This document shows, in pieces, positions 16,163 to 24,366 of a stretch of DNA of 64,000 nucleotides. The stretch's first letter is position 1, and each line of letters starts with the position of its first letter. A model generated the notes under the pieces. The model was not told where the DNA came from and did not search any database. It was given only the letters and a program-made list of their open reading frames with translations. Made by a program: the position numbers and the translations under genes. Location: assembly GCA_964519345.1 (NCBI GenBank), contig CAZFKX010000018.1:29250-93249 (forward strand), in the 5' to 3' direction. The DNA is from Persephonella sp964519345. GTDB taxonomy: Bacteria; Aquificota; Aquificia; Aquificales; Hydrogenothermaceae.

Positions 16163-17872
16163 ATGCTTAAGTATGATGTTTTGATTGTAGGCGCAGGTGG
16201 TGCAGGACTGATGGCAGCCCTTGAAGCAAGTAAAGCAAAGGATGTAAAAGTTGCTGTAGTGACAAAAGTTTACCCAACAAGATCCCATACAGGAGCAGCA
16301 CAGGGAGGAATAAACGCTGCCCTTGCTAATGTTGATTCTTCAGACAGTCCAGAAGTTCACACCTTTGACACTGTAAAGGGTAGTGATTATCTGGGAGATC
16401 AGGATGCAATTGAATATATGTGTCAGGAAGCTCCAAAAAGAATATATGAGCTTGAACATCTTGGTGTTCCATTCTCAAGGCTTCCTGACGGAAGGATAGC
16501 ACAAAGACCTTTTGGTGGCGCAGGATTTCCAAGAACATGTTATGCAGCAGATAAGACAGGTCACGTTATACTCCATACTTTATACGAGCAGTGTTTAAAA
16601 AATAACGTAGAATTCCTAAACGAATGGTTTGTTAAAGAATTAATAGTTGATAATGGTGAAGTAAAAGGAATAATAGCTATTGATATAAGAAATGGCGAGG
16701 TTCACGCAATTCAGACAAAAGCTGTAATATTTGCTACAGGCGGATACGCAAGGGTTTACTGGGTTAGAAATACAAATGCGATCGGCTCCACAGGAGACGG
16801 TATGGCAATCTGTTATAGAGCTGGAATCCCTTTAAAGGATATGGAATTTGTTCAATTTCATCCAACAGGTTTGAGATCAACGGGAATTCTTGTAACAGAA
16901 GGTGCAAGAGGTGAAGGAGGATATCTGATCAATAATAAGGGTGAAAGATTTATGGAAAAATACGCTCCAGAAAAGATGGAACTTGCTCCAAGGGATATGG
17001 TTGCAAGAGCTATGGAAACAGAGATAATTGAAGGAAGAGGTTGGGGCGAGGGAATGATGGCTTATGTTCACCTTGATCTTAGACATCTTGGAGCAAAAAA
17101 AATAAAAGAAAGGCTTCCACAGATCAGAATGCTTGCTATAGATTTTGAGGGAGTTGATCCTATAGAAGAACCAATCCCTGTCAGACCAACAGCTCACTAC
17201 TCAATGGGGGGTATCCATGTAGAGGATTATAAAACTTCAATGACTCCTGTAAAAGGAGTGTATGCTGTTGGAGAATGTGCCTGTGTATCTGTTCATGGTG
17301 CAAACAGACTTGGTGGAAACTCTCTCCTTGATCTTGTAGTCTTCGGAAAACCAGCAGGAGCGGCAGCTGTTGAGTATGCAAGAAACAAACCTGAAGATAC
17401 AACATTCAACCTGAAAGCTGAAGAGGAAAGAGCAAGAAAAGAGATTGAGGAGCTCTTAAGAAAAGAAAGTAAAGAAAATATAAATGATATAAGAATTGAG
17501 ATGGCTCAGACCATGTGGGATAAAGTTGGTATTTTTAGAGAAGAAAAACCTATGCTTGAAGCTATAGAAAAAATAAAAGAACTGAAAGAAAGATATAAAA
17601 ATCTTGCACCTGGCGACAGCGGAAAGCTTTTCAATACAGCACTTATAAACTATCTTGAGCTTGGATTTTTACTTGACCTTGCAGAAGCTATAGCAATAAC
17701 TGCAGAAATGAGAAAAGAATCAAGAGGTGCTCATGCAAGAAGAGATTATCCGAAAAGAGATGATGAAAACTTCCTGAAGCATTCCCTTTCCTACTATACA
17801 GAAGATGGACCAAAAGTAGAATACTCAGATGTTAGAATAACAAAGTACGAACCTCAAGAAAGAAAATATTAA
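16163..17872 (+). CDS. frdA: Fumarate reductase / succinate dehydrogenase flavoprotein subunit
   Basis: FAD subunit interconverting fumarate and succinate. The 569-residue protein has the FAD-binding GAGGAGL (10-16), the covalent-FAD histidine region RSHTGAAQGGINAAL (about 40-54), FHPTG (about 232-236), the TEGARGEGG catalytic loop (about 245-253) and RPTAHYSMGGIHV (about 343-355). AGGAGG lies 5 bases before the ATG. No iron-sulfur (B) or membrane subunit is adjacent, and a terminator follows directly, so the partners are elsewhere. In Aquificota this enzyme normally serves the reductive TCA cycle as a fumarate reductase; FrdA versus SdhA cannot be settled from sequence alone. Confidence 0.88.
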   Translation: MLKYDVLIVGAGGAGLMAALEASKAKDVKVAVVTKVYPTRSHTGAAQGGINAALANVDSSDSPEVHTFDTVKGSDYLGDQDAIEYMCQEAPKRIYELEHLGVPFSRLPDGRIAQRPFGGAGFPRTCYAADKTGHVILHTLYEQCLKNNVEFLNEWFVKELIVDNGEVKGIIAIDIRNGEVHAIQTKAVIFATGGYARVYWVRNTNAIGSTGDGMAICYRAGIPLKDMEFVQFHPTGLRSTGILVTEGARGEGGYLINNKGERFMEKYAPEKMELAPRDMVARAMETEIIEGRGWGEGMMAYVHLDLRHLGAKKIKERLPQIRMLAIDFEGVDPIEEPIPVRPTAHYSMGGIHVEDYKTSMTPVKGVYAVGECACVSVHGANRLGGNSLLDLVVFGKPAGAAAVEYARNKPEDTTFNLKAEEERARKEIEELLRKESKENINDIRIEMAQTMWDKVGIFREEKPMLEAIEKIKELKERYKNLAPGDSGKLFNTALINYLELGFLLDLAEAIAITAEMRKESRGAHARRDYPKRDDENFLKHSLSYYTEDGPKVEYSDVRITKYEPQERKY

Positions 17873-17876
17873 TAAA

Positions 17877-17901
17877 AAAAGGGGGATTTATATCCCCTTT
17901 T
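17877..17901 (+). terminator. Rho-independent terminator after the fumarate reductase gene
   Basis: AAAAGGGG (17877-17884) pairs with CCCCTTTT (17894-17901) around a 9-base loop, ending in a short T-run. It begins 5 bases after the frdA stop and separates it from the PyrK-like gene. Confidence 0.8.
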
Positions 17902-17967
17902 CACCACCAACTTTCCTCTCTAAAAGTGTTATAAAATATACTCATCAGTAATTTCAGGAGAAAAAAG

Positions 17968-18747
17968 TTGATATATGACAGAAAATACAAAATAGTTGAA
18001 AACAGACATATATCAGGCATAACCTGGCTTTTAAGAGTTAATGCTCCAGAACTTAAATATGCTCCAGCTGGATCCTTTGTCATGATCAAACCAACACACG
18101 ATTATATATATGATCCAATGATGAGAAGAGCTTTTGCGATCGCTGACATACAGGAAGATGATATTCTTATATTCTATGATGTTTATGGGAAAGGAACCAA
18201 AGCACTTACAGAAAGAAGGGAAGGAGAAGAGATCGAGATACTTGCACCCTTAGGTAAAAATTTCTTTCCTGAGATTTTTGACCATTACATACTCATTGGT
18301 GGAGGTGTTGGTTTTGCAGGTCTTTCGCTTTTTATGAGAAGACTAAAAGAAAAAGGAAAATCCTTCAGAGCTATCTATGGTGTAAGGAGAAAAGAGCAGC
18401 TTTCAATGCTTGACTGGATTATAGAAAATGGGTTTAAGAATGATGTTACTGTATATACTGAAGATGGTAGTTATGGAATAAAAGGTCTTGTTACTAAAGA
18501 TCTTGAATATTTAGTTAAAGAAAAAGAGAATACGGGACTTATGGTATGCGGTCCAAAAGGAATGATGAAAGCGGTAGTTAATCTGGCTAAAAAAACAGGT
18601 ACTCCCGTTTATCTCTCTCTTGAGAGCAAAATGGCCTGTGGTTTTGGAATATGTATAGGATGTGTTGTAAAAGATACTGAAAAAAACAGTTACCTAAGAG
18701 TATGTTATGAAGGTCCGGTTTTTAACGGATACAGAATACAGCTATAA
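17968..18747 (+). CDS. pyrK: PyrK-like FAD/[2Fe-2S] electron-transfer subunit (dihydroorotate dehydrogenase B type)
   Basis: A ferredoxin-reductase-fold protein that passes electrons between NAD(H) and a partner enzyme through FAD and a [2Fe-2S] cluster. Of 259 residues, the FAD motif is RRAFAIAD (about 52-59), the NAD-binding loop is LIGGGVGFAGL (about 109-119), and the C-terminal cluster cysteines are in MACGFGICIGC plus a later Cys, the PyrK pattern. The start is a TTG 7 bases after GGAG. No pyrD is adjacent. Because it follows frdA, a role feeding electrons to fumarate reductase is a possible alternative, but a terminator lies between them. Confidence 0.75.
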   Translation: MIYDRKYKIVENRHISGITWLLRVNAPELKYAPAGSFVMIKPTHDYIYDPMMRRAFAIADIQEDDILIFYDVYGKGTKALTERREGEEIEILAPLGKNFFPEIFDHYILIGGGVGFAGLSLFMRRLKEKGKSFRAIYGVRRKEQLSMLDWIIENGFKNDVTVYTEDGSYGIKGLVTKDLEYLVKEKENTGLMVCGPKGMMKAVVNLAKKTGTPVYLSLESKMACGFGICIGCVVKDTEKNSYLRVCYEGPVFNGYRIQL

Positions 18748-18757
18748 GGAGACTTCT

Positions 18758-19240
18758 ATGAAATATGAGATAACTAAAAGATTCAAGTTTGAGGCTGGAC
18801 ATAGAGTATGGAAACAAAACTTAACGTCTGGAAAGGGTGCAAAACTTATGGATAAAGAGATCCCACCAAACCCCTGCATTAATATTCACGGACATAGTTA
18901 CAAAGTAGAAGTAACTGTAGGTTCTGACACCCTGAACGAACAAGAGATGGTAATAGATTTTTACCATATTAAATCAGCCCTTAAGGATCTTATAGATAAT
19001 CAGCTTGATCACTCATTTATAATTGATAAAAACGATCCGCTTTTTCCAAAATTTAAAGAAAATTTTGGTTTTTTAAAACTCACTGTAGTAGATTTCTGTC
19101 CTACGGCAGAAGCACTGGCTAAGTTTATCTACGACTTTTTAGAAAAAAAATTAGAGGAAGCAGAACTGCTTGATGAAATAAAGGTTGTATCCGTAACAAT
19201 TTGGGAAACAGAAACAGGAAAAGCGGTCTATAAGGGATAA
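18758..19240 (+). CDS. queD: 6-carboxytetrahydropterin synthase (PTPS family)
   Basis: Converts dihydroneopterin triphosphate to 6-carboxytetrahydropterin in queuosine precursor synthesis. The 160-residue protein has the Zn-binding histidine in FEAGHR (about 10-15) and the HGHSY pair (about 47-51). The catalytic Cys lies just before, in NPCINIHGHSY. DHSF and the C-terminal WETETGKA motif are also present. The start at 18758 has AAGGAG 6 bases upstream, overlapping the pyrK stop; a longer frame from 18707 would extend into pyrK and contain this Shine-Dalgarno. Confidence 0.9.
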   Translation: MKYEITKRFKFEAGHRVWKQNLTSGKGAKLMDKEIPPNPCINIHGHSYKVEVTVGSDTLNEQEMVIDFYHIKSALKDLIDNQLDHSFIIDKNDPLFPKFKENFGFLKLTVVDFCPTAEALAKFIYDFLEKKLEEAELLDEIKVVSVTIWETETGKAVYKG

Positions 19241-19242
19241 AG

Positions 19243-19362
19243 ATGGAAATTTTTTATATAGGCATAGTTATATTCATAATGGTATCCATAACTGTCATTT
19301 ACTTTTTTGTAGGTTACAAATTCATAAAAAAACATAAAGAGGAAAGAGATGGCAATAATTAA
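19243..19362 (+). CDS. Small single-helix membrane protein (39 residues), unannotated
   Basis: A 39-codon frame with AAGGG 6 bases before the ATG. It starts 2 bases after queD stops and overlaps the carbonic anhydrase start by 14 bases. The product is one hydrophobic helix (about 4-26, IGIVIFIMVSITVIYFFVG) followed by a Lys/Glu-rich cytosolic tail (KKHKEERDGNN). The tight operon fit and sensible topology support a real small protein; function unknown. Confidence 0.55.
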   Translation: MEIFYIGIVIFIMVSITVIYFFVGYKFIKKHKEERDGNN

Positions 19363-19867
19363 GCCTTATAAAGGAAAGTACCCAAAAATTCATCCCTCAG
19401 CTTTCATAGCGGAAAATGCTGTAATTATAGGAGATGTAGAAATCGGTGAGGACTGTTCTATTTGGTACAACGTTGTTATAAGAGGTGATGTTAATTACAT
19501 AAGAATAGGTGATAGAACAAATATACAGGATGGAACGGTAATTCACGTAGATCATAAAAAATATCCAACTATTATTGGTAAAGAGGTTACTATAGGTCAT
19601 AATGTTATGCTTCACGCATGTACTATAGAAGACAGATGCCTTATAGGGATGTCAGCCACAATCATGGATGGTGTAACGGTAGGAAAGGAAAGTATCATAG
19701 GAGCGGGAGCAGTTGTAACCCCTGAAAAAAAAATAGAATCAAGGTCTTTATGGACTGGATCTCCGGCAAGATTTAAAAGGAATCTTACTGAAGATGAATT
19801 AAACTGGCTTGAGAGATCATATCAGAACTATATCAGATATAAAAATTCCTACCTCAATCAGTTATAA
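19349..19867 (+). CDS. Gamma-class carbonic anhydrase-like hexapeptide protein
   Basis: A 172-residue left-handed beta-helix protein with repeated hexapeptide strands. The three metal-binding histidines of the gamma-carbonic anhydrase family appear in GTVIHVD, TIGHNV and MLHACTIED (about 70-95). The C-terminal helix (NLTEDELNWLERSYQNYI) is also typical. It probably hydrates CO2 or is an acyltransferase-like relative; many such proteins are weakly active. GAGGAAAGAG precedes the ATG. Confidence 0.85.
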   Translation: MAIIKPYKGKYPKIHPSAFIAENAVIIGDVEIGEDCSIWYNVVIRGDVNYIRIGDRTNIQDGTVIHVDHKKYPTIIGKEVTIGHNVMLHACTIEDRCLIGMSATIMDGVTVGKESIIGAGAVVTPEKKIESRSLWTGSPARFKRNLTEDELNWLERSYQNYIRYKNSYLNQL

Positions 19868-19907
19868 TATTATAAGCCTTAAAAAAATATTTATCGGAGC
19901 GTAGGAT

Positions 19908-20198
19908 ATGACAAAAGCAGAAATTGTAGAATGGATATTGAAAAACAAAAATCCTGAAGTATCAAAAAAAGATGTATCAGATGTTGTAAACGCTATTTTT
20001 GAAAAAATAATATACGAACTTGTTACAGGAGAAGATGGTCATAAAGTCCAGATATCAGGATTTGGTACATTCACAGTTAAAAAAAGAGCTCCAAAAATAG
20101 GAAGAAATCCAAAAACTAAAGAAGAAAAATTGATACCTGAGAGATTTGGTATATCTTTTAAAGCTGGAAAGCATCTAAAGGAAATTCTTTCTAAATAG
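19908..20198 (+). CDS. HU/IHF-family DNA-bending protein
   Basis: A 96-residue nucleoid protein that bends DNA as a dimer. Motifs are MTKAEIVEWI at the start, ISGFGTFTVKKRAPKIGRNPKT (about 45-66, including the DNA-intercalating arm RNPKT) and the C-terminal FKAGKHLKE helix. HU and IHF subunits cannot be separated with confidence here. The gene ends 2 bases before a tRNA-Pro gene. Confidence 0.93.
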   Translation: MTKAEIVEWILKNKNPEVSKKDVSDVVNAIFEKIIYELVTGEDGHKVQISGFGTFTVKKRAPKIGRNPKTKEEKLIPERFGISFKAGKHLKEILSK

Positions 20199-20200
20199 TT

Positions 20201-20273
20201 CGGAGCGTAGCTCAGGCGGTAGAGCACTGGCATGGGGGGCCAGAGGTCGGCGGTTCGAGTCCGCTCGCTCCGA
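20201..20273 (+). tRNA. tRNA-Pro (anticodon GGG)
   Basis: A 73-base cloverleaf. The acceptor CGGAGCG pairs with CGCTCCG (20266-20272), with A at 20273 as discriminator. The D-arm is GCTCAGGCGGTAGAGC. The anticodon stem CTGGC/GCCAG (20227-20231 / 20239-20243) encloses loop ATGGGGG, so the anticodon is GGG at 20234-20236. The T-arm has loop TTCGAGT. CCA is not encoded. It probably shares a transcript with the HU gene just upstream. Confidence 0.95.
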
Positions 20274-20308
20274 CTTTAATATAAACATATTTTGAGGAAA
20301 GATCATAT

Positions 20309-21082
20309 ATGAAAAAGTATAAAGTGCTCCTTGTTAATGATGACGGCTACCAATCTGAAGGTCTTTTATTACTGAGAAAAAAACTATTAGAACAGGATTT
20401 TGACGTAATTACTGTAACTCCTGATAGAAATATGTCTGGAACAAGCCATTCACTAACGTTTACAAGACCACTAAAAATAGAAAAGCTTGAAGAAAACTTT
20501 TACTATATAGTGGACGGCACACCTGCAGATTGTGTTCATCTTGGATATCATATAATCCTAAAAGGGAAAAAACCAGATATTTTAATCTCTGGGATAAATA
20601 CAGGACCAAATCTGGGAAATGATATCTTCTACTCTGGAACTGTGGGGGCAGCAAGAGAAGGGACAATATTCGGAATACCGTCTGTAGCCTTTTCTCCGGC
20701 ATCATCTAAAAATCCTGATTTTAAAGGAATGGCTGATATTGCTGTAAAAATCGTAAAACAGATATTACATAAAGGTCTTCCTGATAAAGTTTTCTTAAAT
20801 GTAACATTTCCTAACATACAGATAAATCATATAAAAGGGTATCTGCTTACAAGACAGGGAAGAGGGGCGTATAAAGAGGAAATAAAAAAATATATATCTC
20901 CGTCAAAAGAAGTATATTACTGGATAGGAGGAGAAGAAGCACTTGAAGAAGAGTGTGAAAGGGGAACTGATTATACAGCAGTCAGGGAAGGTTATGTATC
21001 AATAACACCAATCAGACTTGATCTTACTGATTACAGAGGAATCGAGATTTTAGAAAAGCTAAGTTTTTTAAATCTTGAGTAA
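20309..21082 (+). CDS. surE: 5'/3'-nucleotidase SurE
   Basis: Survival-protein phosphatase acting on nucleoside monophosphates with a divalent metal. The 257-residue protein has the metal-binding VNDDGYQSEG (about 8-17), SGTSHSLTF (about 43-51) and SGINTGPNLGNDIFYSGTVGAA (about 93-114), the SurE signatures. It is followed 4 bases later by a strong terminator. Confidence 0.95.
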   Translation: MKKYKVLLVNDDGYQSEGLLLLRKKLLEQDFDVITVTPDRNMSGTSHSLTFTRPLKIEKLEENFYYIVDGTPADCVHLGYHIILKGKKPDILISGINTGPNLGNDIFYSGTVGAAREGTIFGIPSVAFSPASSKNPDFKGMADIAVKIVKQILHKGLPDKVFLNVTFPNIQINHIKGYLLTRQGRGAYKEEIKKYISPSKEVYYWIGGEEALEEECERGTDYTAVREGYVSITPIRLDLTDYRGIEILEKLSFLNLE

Positions 21083-21086
21083 TTTG

Positions 21087-21112
21087 AAAAGGGGGCTAAA
21101 CAACCCCCTTTT
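21087..21112. terminator. Strong terminator after surE
   Basis: AAAAGGGGG (21087-21095) pairs with CCCCCTTTT (21104-21112) around an 8-base loop. The symmetry lets it work on either strand, fitting its place between plus-strand surE and the minus-strand yicC end at 21214. The 100 bases after it hold no other feature I can support. Confidence 0.85.
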
Positions 21113-21213
21113 CGTACAGGAAGAATATCCCCAACCCCCTCTATAATTAACAGTATTCAAGAATAAATATAGGTTTTAAAAGTATAAAAATCTATAAAAA
21201 ATACTTAGTGATA

Positions 21214-22071
21214 TCACTCTATATTCTGAACCTGCTGTCTTATTTTTTCCAACTGAGTTTTCATCTCAACTGTATATCTGGAAAAGTCTGGCATCTTATT
21301 TCCCATTGTATTTATTTCCCTGTGCATCTCCTGACAGAGAAAATCCATCTTTCTACCAACGGGCTGATCAAGTTCTAAAAGCTCTTTAAATCTTTTTATA
21401 TGGGTTTTTAATCTAACAATTTCTTCTGTTATATCTATCTTATCAGCGATTATTGTTGCCTCAATAAAAGCTCTTTCAGAAAATTCTTCACCTAACAAAT
21501 CTTTTATTTTTTCAAAAGCTCTATCCTTTGCCCTCGAGATGATCTCTTCCTTCTGTCTGTCTATCTTTTCTGTAATATTCTGTAGGATCAAAATTCTTTC
21601 TTTTATATCTCTTATCAGGTTGTCTCCCTCTTTTTTCCTTTCTGCCTTTAATATCTGACAGGCCTCTTCTACAGCATCTAATGTATTTTTTTTAAGCTCT
21701 TCGTCAATGAGATTTTCTTCCATCTCAACTGCAATACCAGACGCAATGTCATAAATCTTATCATCTGAAGGGGAGAGCTGGATCTCTCTCATAACAGTTT
21801 TAACAGTTTCTACAGCTCTTTTTAGATTATCTATATTTATAAAAAGCTTTGGTTTTTTATATTTTAGATCTATAAAGACCTGAAAACTCCCCCTCTCAAA
21901 AAAAGATCTAATAATATTCCTAATATCAAGCTCAACAAAAACTATAAGATCTCTGTGTCCTTTTACAGAAATATCCATACCCTTTCCGTTTAAAGATTTT
22001 ATTCTGACAGATATCTCGTAATCATCAAAATCCTGTGTTATATAAGCAAAACCTGTCATACTGTAAGGCAT
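21214..22071 (-). CDS. yicC: YicC-family protein (endoribonuclease-like)
   Basis: A 285-residue protein with the YicC N-terminal motif MTGFA (5-9), conserved RSFFERGSF-type sequence near 53-61, and the C-terminal DUF1732 block with EMHREINTMGNKM (about 247-259). E. coli YicC is described as an RNase acting on small RNAs. GGAGG lies 5 bases before the ATG. The gene is the last of a minus-strand run from lpxB. Confidence 0.9.
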   Translation of the reverse strand: MPYSMTGFAYITQDFDDYEISVRIKSLNGKGMDISVKGHRDLIVFVELDIRNIIRSFFERGSFQVFIDLKYKKPKLFINIDNLKRAVETVKTVMREIQLSPSDDKIYDIASGIAVEMEENLIDEELKKNTLDAVEEACQILKAERKKEGDNLIRDIKERILILQNITEKIDRQKEEIISRAKDRAFEKIKDLLGEEFSERAFIEATIIADKIDITEEIVRLKTHIKRFKELLELDQPVGRKMDFLCQEMHREINTMGNKMPDFSRYTVEMKTQLEKIRQQVQNIE

Positions 22072-22084
22072 AGCATCCTCCTTT

Positions 22085-23173
22085 TCAATCTATATTAATC
22101 CCAAAAATGGACTGCATTAATGTCCCAAACCCGTAAGACAGACCTGCAGCTAAAAAAGCTGTTAGAACCATCTCTAATATCTTTTTCTTCATATTTATTC
22201 CTGATAAAACTGATATAACTATCGCTACAATTGATAGAGCAACACCTGCAGAAATTACAGCAAGCACAAGAGCCACCAGTGAGGAGAATGTAATAAAGTA
22301 AGGTAAAACTGGAAATAAAACCCCAATCAGATAGGCAAACCCTGTAAAAAGACCTGATTTTATTTCATTCTCTGTTACATCTTCTACAAGCAGTTTTTTC
22401 AATGAACTCTTTTCCTTACCGAGTTTATAACTTATCTCTTCCGCAAGCTCTTTAGGGATACCAGTATTAATAAGTTTATCTTGAAAATCCTCAAGAGCTT
22501 TTTCAGGGCGAATATCAAAGATTATTTCAAGTTTTTCTTTTATACCTTCATTTACCTGTCTCTGTGATCTTACAGATATAAAAGCACCTATTCCCATGGA
22601 TAAAGCTCCTGCAATACCAACTATAAGACCTGATACAGCCACTATAAAAGGATTATTTGTATATACAGCTGAAAGTCCAGTTACCACCCCAAGTATTTCT
22701 ACAAGTCCGTCATTCATTCCAAGTACAAAATCCCTGATGTTTGAAACACCCAGCTTTTCTGTTTCTTTAGCAAAGATTGTCTCATGTTCAATCTCATCAA
22801 TAATTATTTTTTTTATCTTTTCCTTTTCATCCTTATTTACTGATCCTTTTTTCAAAAAACTGTAGTATTTCCTTATTGCGCCTGCTTCTCCAAGCTCAAG
22901 GAATGATACAACAAAAACAGGATTGATAACTCTCGAAAGTAGTGAAAGCAAAAATAACCTGAACTTAGAATATGAGATTTCAGGAACATTTTCCCCTCTT
23001 TTTTCGAGAAAATCTTTCCAGAACTGAGCGTGAGTTTTTTCTATACAGGCTATATCTCTAAGCATCTTTTTCAAATCTGGATCTTTTGTCTTATCAGAAA
23101 GATAACTGTAAGTTGTGTAATCAAGAATCTCATCTTTATAAAACTCTTTTGCAAATTCCACAATCTGTTTCAA
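22085..23173 (-). CDS. MbfA-like iron exporter: ferritin-like domain fused to VIT1/CCC1 transporter
   Basis: A 362-residue fusion. Residues 1-140 form a rubrerythrin-like four-helix region with metal ligands in CIEKTHAQF and DEIEHETIF (two E-x2-H motifs) and further acidic residues. Residues about 150-362 are a VIT1/CCC1 domain starting FVLGMNDGLVEILG, with roughly five transmembrane helices split by a soluble section. This matches MbfA (membrane-bound ferritin A), which exports Fe2+ in alphaproteobacteria. The start is a TTG 8 bases after GGAG, overlapping the KDO-transferase stop by 4 bases. A FetB-like permease lies two genes upstream. Confidence 0.82.
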   Translation of the reverse strand: MKQIVEFAKEFYKDEILDYTTYSYLSDKTKDPDLKKMLRDIACIEKTHAQFWKDFLEKRGENVPEISYSKFRLFLLSLLSRVINPVFVVSFLELGEAGAIRKYYSFLKKGSVNKDEKEKIKKIIIDEIEHETIFAKETEKLGVSNIRDFVLGMNDGLVEILGVVTGLSAVYTNNPFIVAVSGLIVGIAGALSMGIGAFISVRSQRQVNEGIKEKLEIIFDIRPEKALEDFQDKLINTGIPKELAEEISYKLGKEKSSLKKLLVEDVTENEIKSGLFTGFAYLIGVLFPVLPYFITFSSLVALVLAVISAGVALSIVAIVISVLSGINMKKKILEMVLTAFLAAGLSYGFGTLMQSIFGINID

Positions 23174-24366
23174 TCTAAGAACTCCTTTATACCATTTATA
23201 TAGCAGTTTAATATTCTTCTTTGAAAGGCTGAAATATCAAAATCTGGTTTAAAGTTTTCATCAAGCAGTTTATCTATAATTTTTTCCATTTCTCTTCCAT
23301 TATCCACAGAAAATACAATCCTGAAATTTTTCAGAAAGTTATAAAGATCCTCTATTTTTTCGTAATGGTTTCCTATAACAACTGGTTTACCTTCAGATAC
23401 AGGTTCAAGTATATTATGCCCTCCTATAGGAGCTATAGTTCCTCCAACAAATACGACATCAGCATATTTATAAATACCTGAAAGTTCTCCCACCGTATCA
23501 ACTATATAAACATCTTTATCAAGTTCTTCAGTTTCAGTTCTAAATGAGTAAGTAAGCCCTTCCTCTTTGAGAATACCTTTGATCTGGTCTATTCTCTCAA
23601 TATGTCTTGGCGCTATAATGAGCCTTAAATCTGGATATTTAAGCCTTAAATTCTTATAAATATTTATCAATACTTTTTCTTCAGGGTCGTGTGTACTTCC
23701 GGCAACAATAACCTTTTTTCCTTTTTTATCAAGATACACATCTTTTTTATTTGAAGATGAAACAAATTTGAGATCACCGCACAGCTTAATCTTATCTTTT
23801 TGTACAAAAAAGCCAAGATGATAAAGATCTTTTTCTGATCTTACAAAAAATCTGCTTATACTGTTTAACACAGAACTGAAAAACTTTTTATATCTTTTAT
23901 AAAAAACAAAAGAACTGGGAGATATTCTTGTATTTACTGACATGACAGGAATTTTCTTAGAGGTTTCAAATATAAGATTAGGCCAGAACTCACCTTCTAC
24001 TATTATAAGGGATAAAGGTCTGTATATATTTAAAAATCTTTTCATCAGAAAGGGTATATCAAAAGGAAGAGATCTGACTTTTGCAAAAGGATACTTCTCT
24101 AATGCAAAGCTCTTACCTCTTGGAGAACTTACCGTTATTAATATTTCGTACCTATCTTTAAGTCTTTCTACAATTGGATATGCAACATTTAACTCCCCTA
24201 CACTTGCACAGTGAAACCATAAAGTGTTTTTTTCACTGTTATCCGTATATAAAACAAATCTTTCTTTTATATCAACACTGTAACCTTTTTTTCTATTTGT
24301 TAATATAAAAAATGGAATATAAATGAACAAAAAAACTGTATAGAAAAAACTGTATATAATAATCAT
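23170..24366 (-). CDS. waaA: 3-deoxy-D-manno-octulosonic acid (KDO) transferase
   Basis: Adds KDO to lipid A in the inner membrane, making the LPS core. The 398-residue protein has an N-terminal membrane anchor (about 3-22), ASVGELNVAYP (about 54-64), EGEFWPNLI (about 124-132), an AGSTHDPEE nucleotide-sugar loop (about 221-229) and the GGHNILEP donor-site motif (about 317-324). Its ATG overlaps the fetB-like stop (TGATG). It occurs with lpxB two genes upstream, consistent with a lipid A/core module. Confidence 0.92.
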   Translation of the reverse strand: MIIIYSFFYTVFLFIYIPFFILTNRKKGYSVDIKERFVLYTDNSEKNTLWFHCASVGELNVAYPIVERLKDRYEILITVSSPRGKSFALEKYPFAKVRSLPFDIPFLMKRFLNIYRPLSLIIVEGEFWPNLIFETSKKIPVMSVNTRISPSSFVFYKRYKKFFSSVLNSISRFFVRSEKDLYHLGFFVQKDKIKLCGDLKFVSSSNKKDVYLDKKGKKVIVAGSTHDPEEKVLINIYKNLRLKYPDLRLIIAPRHIERIDQIKGILKEEGLTYSFRTETEELDKDVYIVDTVGELSGIYKYADVVFVGGTIAPIGGHNILEPVSEGKPVVIGNHYEKIEDLYNFLKNFRIVFSVDNGREMEKIIDKLLDENFKPDFDISAFQRRILNCYINGIKEFLD

